Source: Candidatus Omnitrophota bacterium (GTDB lineage: Bacteria; Omnitrophota; Gorgyraeia; Gygaellales; Profunditerraquicolaceae). From it: DNA of 6,478 bases. A program made the translations under genes and the position numbers. Positions within the stretch are counted from its first letter, which is position 1. Each line of letters opens with the position of its first letter. Below the pieces are notes generated by a model. That model ran no database searches. It had not been told where the DNA came from and saw nothing but the letters and a program-made list of their open reading frames with translations. Below are positions 1 through 6,155 of the stretch, in pieces. The stretch lies in contig JAPLLQ010000150.1 of the NCBI GenBank assembly GCA_026387485.1, positions 1 to 6,478 on the forward strand, in the 5' to 3' direction.

Positions 1-2
1 AT

Positions 3-50
3 ATAAGCGTTGAAGAGGTACTTTGTAGGGTTAAAGAAAGAATAATATAG
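3..50 (+). CDS. 3' end of an upstream gene, probably a GT9-family glycosyltransferase (partial)
   Basis: The reading frame that enters from the left edge gives ISVEEVLCRVKERII and then stops at TAG (48-50). Only 15 residues are visible, so identity is tentative. The ending matches the C-terminal style of family 9 glycosyltransferases (heptosyltransferase-like), which often end in an I-x-V-[ED]-x-V helix. The GT9 protein encoded later in this window ends with ISVDSVFEAAAKLLS, and the DNA of the two endings shares the identical 12-mer TATAAGCGTTGA (2-13 and 4247-4258). I infer a second, paralogous GT9 gene just outside the window, which would place the AbiE pair inside a glycosyltransferase cluster. 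Other sugar enzymes can end similarly. Confidence 0.4.
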   Translation: MSVEEVLCRVKERII

Positions 51-53
51 AGT

Positions 54-98
54 TGGGGTTATCTTTGAGTCCGGATTAAATAGATCCGGCCCCATTTT
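54..98 (+). terminator. possible intrinsic terminator (bulged GC-rich hairpin)
   Basis: CCGGAT (71-76) and ATCCGG (84-89) form a perfect 6-bp stem around a 7-nt loop. Outside it, TGGGG (54-58) can pair with CCCCA (90-94) across a 12-nt bulge on the 5' side, and TTTT (95-98) follows. It lies 3 nt after the stop codon of the upstream gene, as expected for a terminator, but the T-tract is short and the bulge is large. An alternative is a REP-like palindrome or a remnant of a small mobile element. Confidence 0.4.
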
Positions 99-102
99 GC
101 TG

Positions 103-158
103 TTATTTTCAGTTTACGATAAAACGCTCAGGAAGGATAAATCTCAAACTGAAAATAA
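103..158. repeat. perfect 13-bp inverted repeat with 30-nt spacer
   Basis: TTATTTTCAGTTT (103-115) and AAACTGAAAATAA (146-158) are exact reverse complements. As RNA the stem could extend outward to 98-163 by one C-G pair and several G-U wobbles. It sits upstream of the abiE promoter and therefore outside the transcript predicted from it. AbiEi antitoxins of known AbiE systems repress their operon by binding inverted repeats in the promoter region, so these arms could be two operator sites. They start about 34 bp upstream of the -35 box, which is further than a simple blocking site would need. The terminal repeats of a small mobile element are another reading. Confidence 0.6.
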
Positions 159-191
159 TGGTGTTAATCGAGCCACAGCAGTAGATTTTTA

Positions 192-219
192 TTGACATAA
201 AGAAAGAGTGTGATATCCT
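192..219 (+). promoter_or_regulatory. sigma70-type promoter of the abiE operon
   Basis: A consensus -35 box TTGACA lies at 192-197. A 16-bp spacer leads to a -10 box TATCCT at 214-219, which keeps the key T, A and final T. It is preceded by TG at 211-212, the extended -10 element. Transcription would start near 226, giving an untranslated leader of roughly 36 nt before the abiEi start codon. A short inverted repeat, GATA (212-215) and TATC (221-224), overlaps the -10 region and could be part of an operator, though it is too short to assert. Confidence 0.65.
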
Positions 220-261
220 GTATCTATAAAAAAATGAACAATAATCCTCTGTGAGGGCATT

Positions 262-1062
262 ATGGATATAAAAAAAAGAAAGCGTCTTGGAGAGAAAGAA
301 ATCGAAGTTATTTCGCGCCTTTCCTATGAGAAGAAGCGTATTGTCACCAAAGAAGACTTGGATGTATTTTTCAAGTTTGAAGATATCGAGCGTAATAAGA
401 TTGTTTATCGGCTGAAAAAGAAAGGTATTTTCTCCACCATTAAACGAGGAGTATATGTTTTTTCACCCCTTGAGTATGGCGAAGGGGGGGGCGGTATAAA
501 CGAAATGCTTATCCCGCCACAATTTTTCCCGCAGAAAAATTATTATATTGGATATTCCACGATGTATAACTACTACAATTTGACGGATCAGCTTTTTCAA
601 GTGATGTACATTTTGAACACTTCATTGCAACGCAGAAAAAAGAAAATATGCGGTGTTATATTCAATTTTTTAAGAGTTTCGGAAAGCCGGATGTATGGTC
701 TTGAGAAGATCGTTGTCGAAGGTAAAGAAGTGATGATTAGTTCCTTAGAACGCACGCTGGTGGATTTAATTTATTTTAATGAACCGGTTGGTGGCATTGA
801 AAGCGCTCTTGAAATTCTTAAACGCGAACTTAAAAAGGATCGCTGTGATATCAAAAAGTTTATTCGTTTTGTAGCACAATTTCCCAATATTAAAACTCGT
901 AAAAGAATCGGAGTGTTGCTGGAAGAAATGGGTTATTCTGATAGAGATCTCGCTGTGCTTGTCAAAAGCGTAGAAAATACAGCGATTAGTTCGTTTACCA
1001 ATTCGTTCAAAGGCAAACTTAATAAGAAATGGAGAGTTATTATCAATGATCCACGAGGATAA
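262..1062 (+). CDS. abiEi: AbiEi-family antitoxin / transcriptional autorepressor
   Basis: This 266-residue protein fits the antitoxin of the AbiE toxin-antitoxin family (classed as type IV), which counteracts the AbiEii toxin without a stable complex and represses its own operon. The N-terminal part (about residues 10-70) looks like a winged helix-turn-helix, with the family hallmark RLKKKGIFSTIKRGVYVFSP at 50-69. The C-terminal antitoxin domain has YYIGYSTMYNYYNLTDQ (94-110) and the conserved SSLERTLVDLIYF (160-172). The ATG at 262 is preceded by GAGGG (253-257), four bases upstream. The gene follows a clear promoter and overlaps abiEii by 17 bp. A run of eight G (484-491) encodes glycines 75-77, just after the winged helix. 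About 14 of 20 arginines use CGN codons, more than in the sugar genes downstream. Family assignment is by motif recognition and is secure. Confidence 0.88.
   Translation: MDIKKRKRLGEKEIEVISRLSYEKKRIVTKEDLDVFFKFEDIERNKIVYRLKKKGIFSTIKRGVYVFSPLEYGEGGGGINEMLIPPQFFPQKNYYIGYSTMYNYYNLTDQLFQVMYILNTSLQRRKKKICGVIFNFLRVSESRMYGLEKIVVEGKEVMISSLERTLVDLIYFNEPVGGIESALEILKRELKKDRCDIKKFIRFVAQFPNIKTRKRIGVLLEEMGYSDRDLAVLVKSVENTAISSFTNSFKGKLNKKWRVIINDPRG
484..491 (+). repeat. G8 homopolymer inside abiEi
   Basis: Eight consecutive G form glycine codons at the junction between the DNA-binding and antitoxin domains. Loss of one G gives a stop (TAA) after residue 78. Gain of one G gives a stop after residue 102. Either slip would leave roughly the winged-helix part alone. 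Poly-G tracts of this length are known contingency loci in some bacteria; whether this one varies is not known. Confidence 0.75.
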
Positions 1063-1936
1063 GGCGCAATTCACCAATGTTATCAATATGACCGCCAATC
1101 GGGCCGGTTTTCGCGCGGCCCTTATTGAGAAGGATTACTACTTGACATTCATTTTATCGAAGATCGATGAGCTTTCGCATGATCTTATATTTAAGGGTGG
1201 AACATGTCTTAATAAGATTTACTACTCTTATTATCGTCTCAGCGAAGATCTAGATTTTAGCATGCGTCTGCCGGAGTATGCAACGACTCGCGGCAATCGA
1301 CGAAAATCAATACAGCCGGTTAAGGATAAGATTGGAGATTTTGCCAAAGGACTCGGTTTTCGCATCGAAGTCGTAGAAAAAGCAGGGCGCAATGAATCTA
1401 AACAGTACGTTTACTATTTCTTGTATAAGTCGGTCCTCCAACCGGCTGAGCAATTGATTAAATTTGAGATCGGGCTTAGGTTTAATCCAATTTGCACGGT
1501 AGAGAATAAACCAGTGCAACATAATTTCTTGCACCCTTTTACTAAAGAGCCTTTATTTGACGGTGGCAAAGTAAACTGCTTGTCATTAAAAGAGATTGTG
1601 AGTGAAAAGCTGCGCGCTGCGGCCTTAAGAGAGACTATTGCTCCACGGGATTTTTACGACCTTGATTTTATCCTACGCCATGATTTCAATTTGGCAGATA
1701 AAGAAGTAGTAAATCTCTTTAAGAAAAAACTTGAGGAAGACGGCGCGGATACCGGTTTAGGGAAGTATCATCTTAACCTTGGCCGGACGGATACGGAAGT
1801 CAAAGATATGCGCTCACGTATTGAGGCCGAGTTATTCGATGTATTGACGCCGGATGAACGCAAGAATTTTAATTTGGATACAGCTCTTAAGCGGATTAAT
1901 AAGGCGATGGAAGAAGTGGGGCAGCAGCGAGGATAG
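1046..1936 (+). CDS. abiEii: AbiEii-family nucleotidyltransferase toxin
   Basis: This 296-residue protein belongs to the AbiEii / DUF1814 toxin family, which has a DNA polymerase beta-type nucleotidyltransferase fold. Family members are bacteriostatic and mediate abortive phage infection; related mycobacterial MenT toxins add nucleotides to tRNA acceptor ends. The catalytic signature is present: KGGT at 50-53, then SEDLDF at 66-71 with acidic residues D68 and D70. A later acidic site is E141 in IKFEIG (138-143). The conserved helical motif EIVSEKLRAAALRE (183-196) and RDFYDLDFIL (201-210) are also intact. EKDYYL at 28-33 is a typical N-terminal feature. All motifs look undamaged, so the toxin should be active. 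The ATG at 1046 has GGAGAG (1031-1036) nine bases upstream and lies inside the end of abiEi, which suggests translational coupling. Arginine is encoded by CGN in about 18 of 20 cases. Confidence 0.9.
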   Translation: MIHEDKAQFTNVINMTANRAGFRAALIEKDYYLTFILSKIDELSHDLIFKGGTCLNKIYYSYYRLSEDLDFSMRLPEYATTRGNRRKSIQPVKDKIGDFAKGLGFRIEVVEKAGRNESKQYVYYFLYKSVLQPAEQLIKFEIGLRFNPICTVENKPVQHNFLHPFTKEPLFDGGKVNCLSLKEIVSEKLRAAALRETIAPRDFYDLDFILRHDFNLADKEVVNLFKKKLEEDGADTGLGKYHLNLGRTDTEVKDMRSRIEAELFDVLTPDERKNFNLDTALKRINKAMEEVGQQRG

Positions 1937-1955
1937 ATAGCTTGGGGGAGAAAAT

Positions 1956-3220
1956 ATGAATTACGCGGTAATATTGGCAGGTGGGGTGGGGAGCAGGTTC
2001 TGGCCGTTTTCACGAGAACTTGAACCAAAGCAGTTTATGAAGTTTATCGGGGAAGAAAGCCTGCTTCAAGCTACGATTAAGCGTTTAAAAGGCGTAATTT
2101 CCCCAAAGAATATTTACATCATTACCAATAACATATATTTTTATGAGCTAAAAGAGCAGATTCATAAATTTCATATTCCTGAAGAGAATATAATTTTGGA
2201 GCCGCAAGGCAAAAACACCGCGCCGGCAATTTACTAGTTACCATTGGTATTAAGCCAAGGGATCCATCTATCGGGTATGGATATATTAAGGTTAGGAGTA
2301 GGAAAGGAAAATATTTTCTAGTTAAGGAATTTCTTGAAAAACCTACGTTTGAAAATGCGAAAAAATATTTTAAAAATAAAAGCTTCTTCTGGAATAGCGG
2401 TATATTTGTTTCCAAGGCCAGTGTATTTATGGAAGAGGTTAAAAAGTATCTTCCTGGTCTCTGGCGCAGCCTAGAATCTATTAGGAAAAAGGAAGATATT
2501 ATAAAGGTGTGGCCAAGAATTAAGGGTATTTCAGTAGATTACGGTATTATGGAGCATTCTAAAAAGATAGCGCTTATCCCTGGAGAATTTTACTGGACAG
2601 ATTTGGGTAGCTGGAATGCTTTAACGGAAATTTTCCCCAAAGATCGGCAAGGGAATATAATGTCTGGTGATACCTTGCATTTGGATAGTCAGGGTGTTTG
2701 CGTTTTCAGTAAAGGGAATAAACTGATTTCTACTATTGGAATAAAAAACTTAGTTATCGCCGATACTCCGGATGCGCTTTTAGTTTGTGACAAAAATAGA
2801 ACCCAAGATATTAGAAAGATAGTCGGGATTTTAAAATCTTCACGGCGCAAAGAATACCTAGTACATCTAACGGAGAGAAGGCCATGGGGTTCGTTCACGG
2901 TTTTAAGGACGCAAGACGGCTTTAAGATTAAGTTGATCGAAATAGACCCGGGAAAACGCTTAAGCCTTCAGAAACATCATAAGCGGGCTGAGCATTGGGT
3001 GGTTGTTTCTGGAACGGCCAAAGTTAGAAGCGGAAATAGGGTTGTCTTGGTACATAGCAATAAAAGTATTTATATACCCAAAGGCATTAAACACCGCCTT
3101 GAAAATCCGGAGAAAATCCCCCTTAAAATTGTTGAAGTTCAGACCGGTAGTTACTTAGAGGAAGATGATATAGAAAGATTTGAAGATGATTTTAAAAAAG
3201 AATACCGTGGTAGTCGCTAA
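1956..3220 (+). pseudogene. manC: broken bifunctional mannose-1-phosphate guanylyltransferase / mannose-6-phosphate isomerase
   Basis: An intact enzyme makes GDP-mannose from mannose-1-phosphate and GTP, with a C-terminal cupin domain for type II phosphomannose isomerase. The 5' part (1956-2237, RBS GGAG at 1947-1950) carries the signature GGVGSRFWPFSRELEPKQF and ends at EPQGKNTAPAIY followed by TAG. The homology resumes at once in another frame (CTA at 2234) with LVTIGIKP, GYGYIKV, EFLEKP, FFWNSGIF, VDYGIMEHS and YWTDLGSW. It continues into the cupin domain (about 2870-3170) with RPWGSF, LSLQKHHKRAEHWVVVSGTA, IPKGIKHRLENP and EVQTGSYLEEDDI. In relatives about 45-50 residues lie between TAPAI and LVT, including the catalytic LPSDH-type segment, and these are absent. 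Adding them back gives about 470 residues, the normal family length. I read this as a 3n+1-nt deletion, though an assembly error is possible. Confidence 0.85.
2429..3220 (+). CDS. possible stand-alone 3' fragment of manC (end of nucleotidyltransferase domain plus cupin isomerase domain)
   Basis: If translation restarts at the ATG at 2429, a 263-residue protein results. It has the last part of the guanylyltransferase domain (VDYGIMEHS at 36-44, YWTDLGSW at 55-62) and the whole C-terminal cupin. The cupin keeps the Gln, His and Glu cluster in LQKHHKRAEHW and the second histidine in IPKGIKHRLEN, which resemble metal ligands of type II phosphomannose isomerases. A weak AAGG (2414-2417) lies 11 bases before the ATG. 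An isolated cupin could still interconvert mannose-6-phosphate and fructose-6-phosphate, but no guanylyl transfer is expected. The end overlaps the next gene by 35 bp. This is the same stretch as the manC pseudogene and is listed because it could still be expressed. Confidence 0.35.
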   Translation: MEEVKKYLPGLWRSLESIRKKEDIIKVWPRIKGISVDYGIMEHSKKIALIPGEFYWTDLGSWNALTEIFPKDRQGNIMSGDTLHLDSQGVCVFSKGNKLISTIGIKNLVIADTPDALLVCDKNRTQDIRKIVGILKSSRRKEYLVHLTERRPWGSFTVLRTQDGFKIKLIEIDPGKRLSLQKHHKRAEHWVVVSGTAKVRSGNRVVLVHSNKSIYIPKGIKHRLENPEKIPLKIVEVQTGSYLEEDDIERFEDDFKKEYRGSR

Positions 3221-4295
3221 AAGAAACCCGAAAATTCTGATTATCAATCCTTTTGGGATAGGGGATGTTTTGTTTACTACGCCTGTAATTAGGGCGATAA
3301 AAGCAAAATATCCGGATAGTTTTATTGGATATTGGTGTAATCTAAGAGTTAAACCTTTATTAGTATCAAACCCCGGGATTAATAAAATCTTTGCTTTATC
3401 GCGTGGGGATATCAAAAAATTATATCAAGAATCATTTTTTAGCGGGTTATGGTATTCCCTAAAGTTAGTTTTTAAACTAAAGAAGGAACATTTTGATATT
3501 TGCCTTGACTTTTCACTCGACCATCGCTATAGTTTATTTTCAAAAATAATTGGCATTAGAAGAAGATTCGGGTTTAATTACAAAGGCAGGGGCCGGTTTC
3601 TTACCGGAAAAATTGATATAACCGGCTACCAGTATAAGCACGCGGTTGAATACTACCTTGACCTATTGCATTTTTTGGGCATAGAGCCAAAAGATAAGAA
3701 TTTAGAATTACCGGTCCCAGAACAGTTTGAGATCCGGGCGAAAGATATGCTTACGGCCAGAGGCATAGAGGATAAAGACTTAATCATAGGTATTGCTCCG
3801 GGAGCTGGAGGAAGCTGGGGCAAGGATGCCGGGTATAAACATTGGCCGCCATTGAAATTTGCCCGACTTGCGGATAAACTGATCAATGAATTCAAGGCCA
3901 AGATTTTAATCTTAGGGGATAATTCCGAGCAGCAGATCACTGATGTTATAGTTGGTGCTATGCGCGCTAAACCCGTAGATTTAACCGGAAAGATTGATTT
4001 AGAAGAATTTCCTGCGATTATCAAAAACTTACAATTGCTGATTTGTAATGACGGCGGGCCAATGCATATCGCAGTGGCTCTAGGGGTAAAGACCGTGGCG
4101 ATATTCGGACCGGTAAGTGAAGTAACCTATGGCCCATACCCTGCGAGTAAAAACCATATAGTCTTAAAATGGGATATAGATTGCCGGCCCTGCTATAAAA
4201 ATTTTAGGCTCCCGCTCTGCGATAAGGATAAAGAGTGCTTAAGGGCTATAAGCGTTGATTCGGTATTTGAGGCGGCAGCTAAATTGTTAAGTTAA
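3186..4295 (+). CDS. family 9 glycosyltransferase (heptosyltransferase-like)
   Basis: The product has about 369 residues and the two Rossmann-like halves of GT-B enzymes of family GT9, which transfer heptose or other sugars from nucleotide donors to lipopolysaccharide core or related glycans at the inner face of the cytoplasmic membrane. The N-terminal signature INPFGIGDVLFTTPVIRAIK begins near residue 20. The donor-site half starts with GIAPGAGGSWGKDAGYKHWP, and the signature ICNDGGPMHIAVALGVKT with VAIFGP follows from about residue 286. Near the C-terminus four cysteines (about 333, 336, 345, 351) lie in the CxxC...C...C pattern often seen in this family. The frame also has a TTG at 3180; I prefer the ATG at 3186, which follows AAAGA with plausible spacing. 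Both overlap the end of manC. Acceptor and donor sugar cannot be told from sequence alone. Confidence 0.85.
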   Translation: MILKKNTVVVAKRNPKILIINPFGIGDVLFTTPVIRAIKAKYPDSFIGYWCNLRVKPLLVSNPGINKIFALSRGDIKKLYQESFFSGLWYSLKLVFKLKKEHFDICLDFSLDHRYSLFSKIIGIRRRFGFNYKGRGRFLTGKIDITGYQYKHAVEYYLDLLHFLGIEPKDKNLELPVPEQFEIRAKDMLTARGIEDKDLIIGIAPGAGGSWGKDAGYKHWPPLKFARLADKLINEFKAKILILGDNSEQQITDVIVGAMRAKPVDLTGKIDLEEFPAIIKNLQLLICNDGGPMHIAVALGVKTVAIFGPVSEVTYGPYPASKNHIVLKWDIDCRPCYKNFRLPLCDKDKECLRAISVDSVFEAAAKLLS

Positions 4296-4299
4296 GGAG
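4294..4299 (+). promoter_or_regulatory. strong ribosome binding site of the aminotransferase gene
   Basis: AAGGAG lies four bases before the ATG at 4304 and overlaps the TAA stop of the GT9 gene (4293-4295). It is the best Shine-Dalgarno match in the window, and it fixes the start and suggests coupled translation. Confidence 0.7.
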
Positions 4300-4303
4300 A
4301 GAG

Positions 4304-5422
4304 ATGAGAATATCCGCGTTGGATTTAAAAAGACAGATTGCTCCGATTCGCCAAGAATTGGATATGGCTATTAAAGATGTAATTGACAGTACTAGCTTTA
4401 TTTTAGGCAAGGCTGTTAATACTTTTGAAGAAAACGTTATGAAATATTGTAGGGTTAAATACGCTATAGGCGTTTCTAATGGGACTGATGCCATAAGTTT
4501 AGCTTTGCTTGCCTTAGGCATTAAGGCAGGCGATGGAGTAATTTGTCCCGCGTTTACATATTACGCTACTGCCGGAGCAATAGCTTCTATAGGGGCACGT
4601 CCAGTTTTTGCGGATATTGATTCGGATACATACTGTATTTCTCTAAAGAGTATAGAGAAAGTTTTGAAGAATAAAAAGAAATATAAGATAAAAGCAATCA
4701 TCCCGGTGCATCTTTATGGCCAGTGTTCGGATATGGACGGAATTATGAAGCTAGCGCGGAAATACAATTTAAAGGTAGTGGAAGATACTGCTCAGGCCTT
4801 TGGCGCGGAGTATAAAGGTAGGAAAGCCGGGACAATCGGCAATTGCGGCTCAGTAAGTTTTTTCCCGGGGAAAAATCTGGGGGCGTTTGGAGACGCAGGT
4901 ATGATTTTAACGAATAATAAGGCAGCTGCTGAGAGAGCAAGAATTTTGCGCAATCAGGGTAATAAAACTAAATATATTCATTTAATGTTGGGCCGCAATA
5001 ACCGTATGGACGGGATGCAGGCCGCAGCGCTTAATGTTAAATTACGATATCTCGATGATTGGAATAAGAAGAGGCAGGAATTGGCGCAGTATTATAATAA
5101 TAATTTATCTTTGTTTGCGGTTAAGACGCCGTTTGTTGCTGAATATTCTACGCATATTTATCATCAATATGTGTTACGGATAGCTAGGTCAAGAGACGGG
5201 ATGATGAATTATCTTCAGAAAAAAGGGATTGATTCGCGCGTTTTTTATCCTATTCCACTTCATTTGCAGAAATGTTTTAGGTATTTAGGCTATAAACGAG
5301 GAGATTTTCCGGAATCGGAGAAGGCGGCGCGTCAGACTTTAACCTTGCCTATTGACCCCTGCTTAACGCAAAAGGAAAGAAGATATATTAGCCAATCGCT
5401 GAAAGAATTTATTAATGGATAA
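4304..5422 (+). CDS. PLP-dependent nucleotide-sugar aminotransferase (DegT/DnrJ/EryC1/StrS family, WbpE-like)
   Basis: This 372-residue, full-length member of the DegT/DnrJ/EryC1/StrS family transfers an amino group, usually from glutamate, to a keto-sugar linked to a nucleotide. The PLP-binding lysine is K190 in SFFPGKNLGAFGDAG. D161 and Q164 in EDTAQ contact the cofactor ring. NGTDA (59-63) binds the cofactor phosphate and ICPAFTYYATA (80-90) is the usual following strand and loop. VHLYGQCSDMDGI (135-147), NNRMDGMQAA and YPIPLHLQK resemble WbpE, which acts on a UDP-3-keto-N-acetylglucosaminuronic acid. The exact substrate cannot be fixed, because no partner dehydrogenase or acyltransferase is in the window. 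The gene lies 8 bp after GT9 and overlaps the next gene by 8 bp, so it belongs to the same operon. Confidence 0.88.
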   Translation: MRISALDLKRQIAPIRQELDMAIKDVIDSTSFILGKAVNTFEENVMKYCRVKYAIGVSNGTDAISLALLALGIKAGDGVICPAFTYYATAGAIASIGARPVFADIDSDTYCISLKSIEKVLKNKKKYKIKAIIPVHLYGQCSDMDGIMKLARKYNLKVVEDTAQAFGAEYKGRKAGTIGNCGSVSFFPGKNLGAFGDAGMILTNNKAAAERARILRNQGNKTKYIHLMLGRNNRMDGMQAAALNVKLRYLDDWNKKRQELAQYYNNNLSLFAVKTPFVAEYSTHIYHQYVLRIARSRDGMMNYLQKKGIDSRVFYPIPLHLQKCFRYLGYKRGDFPESEKAARQTLTLPIDPCLTQKERRYISQSLKEFING

Positions 5423-6155
5423 GGGTACTATTTTTATTTCTTTAGTAATTCCAGCTTACAATGAAAGTAAGACAATAGCTAATGCTATAGATAAAGTTTT
5501 ATTGTATTTTACTAAAAAAGATTATTTGTTTGAGATTATCGTTGTTGATGATGGCAGTATAGATGATACAGGTTATTTAGTAACTAATTTGTCTAAGAAA
5601 TGGCCAAGTATCAGGTTAATTACCCACACCCATAATATTGGTAAGGGGTTTAGCGTAAAGAATGGGATTTTGGCCGCGAGAGGAGATTATATACTTTTTA
5701 GTGATGCAGATTTATCTGTTCCGATTGAAGAATTAGATAAAATAATGGCATATTTTTCACAAGGCTATGATATGGTCATAGGTTCGCGCGCCTTGCAAGA
5801 GTCTAGTATTATTTTAAGGCAGTCATGGTTTAGGCAGGGGATGGGCCGGATTTTTAATTTATTAGTTAGATTGCTAGGTTTAGCTTCAATACGCGATACA
5901 CAGTGTGGGTTTAAATGTTTTAGTAAAAATGCGGCTCAGAAGATATTTAATCTTCAAAGGTTAAATAGTTTTTGTTTCGATGTAGAGATTTTACATATTG
6001 CCAAGTTTTTAAAATATAAAATAAAAGAAGTCCCAATTATTTGGATAAATCGGGTTGACTCTCGGGTAAGTATAATTAAGGATTCCCTATTGATGCTTTT
6101 TGATTTGCTTAAAATTAGACTAAATATTCTGTTAGGTTTTTACAATGCAGCGTAA
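5415..6155 (+). CDS. family 2 glycosyltransferase, probable polyprenyl-phosphate sugar synthase (ALG5/DPM1-like)
   Basis: This 246-residue GT-A enzyme of family GT2 carries LVIPAYNES (10-18), VVDDGSIDDT (43-52), NIGKG (74-78), the metal-binding DAD in SDADLSVP (96-103), GSRAL (123-127) and DTQCGFKCF (161-169). The SDADLSxP plus DTQCGFK combination is characteristic of dolichyl/polyprenyl-phosphate glucosyl- or mannosyltransferases, which load one sugar from a nucleotide donor onto a lipid phosphate on the cytoplasmic face. There is no clear transmembrane anchor, only an amphipathic, hydrophobic C-terminal stretch (SLLMLFDLLKIRLNILLGFY). The ATG at 5415 overlaps the aminotransferase end by 8 bp with a weak GAAAG upstream, so translation is probably coupled. 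Its tail overlaps the following membrane glycosyltransferase, a pairing that supports the lipid-donor role. Glucose versus mannose is undecided. Confidence 0.82.
   Translation: MDKGTIFISLVIPAYNESKTIANAIDKVLLYFTKKDYLFEIIVVDDGSIDDTGYLVTNLSKKWPSIRLITHTHNIGKGFSVKNGILAARGDYILFSDADLSVPIEELDKIMAYFSQGYDMVIGSRALQESSIILRQSWFRQGMGRIFNLLVRLLGLASIRDTQCGFKCFSKNAAQKIFNLQRLNSFCFDVEILHIAKFLKYKIKEVPIIWINRVDSRVSIIKDSLLMLFDLLKIRLNILLGFYNAA

Noticed and set aside
212..224. GATA/TATC short inverted repeat over the -10 box as an AbiEi operator.
   Set aside because: Arms of four bases with an AT-rich composition arise easily by chance, and there is no second copy to support it.
234..254. Six-codon upstream ORF (MNNNPL) ending in TGA next to the abiEi ribosome binding site.
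   Set aside because: No ribosome binding site precedes it, it starts only about 8 nt from the predicted transcript start, and so short an ORF is expected by chance.
2183..2237. Programmed -1 frameshift joining the two manC frames (the frames overlap here, with an A-rich stretch GCAAAAACACC).
   Set aside because: The stretch does not form a proper X XXY YYZ slippery heptamer in the reading frame. A shift would also still lack about 45-50 catalytic-domain residues, so a deletion explains the data better.
3180..3185. TTG at 3180 as the start of the GT9 gene.
   Set aside because: An ATG two codons later in the same frame is a more likely start. The difference is two residues and does not affect the function call.
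3653..4024. Long antisense open frame opposite the GT9 gene (and similar ones opposite the other genes).
   Set aside because: These are shadows of strongly conserved + strand genes, show no recognisable domains and have no promoter or ribosome binding context of their own.
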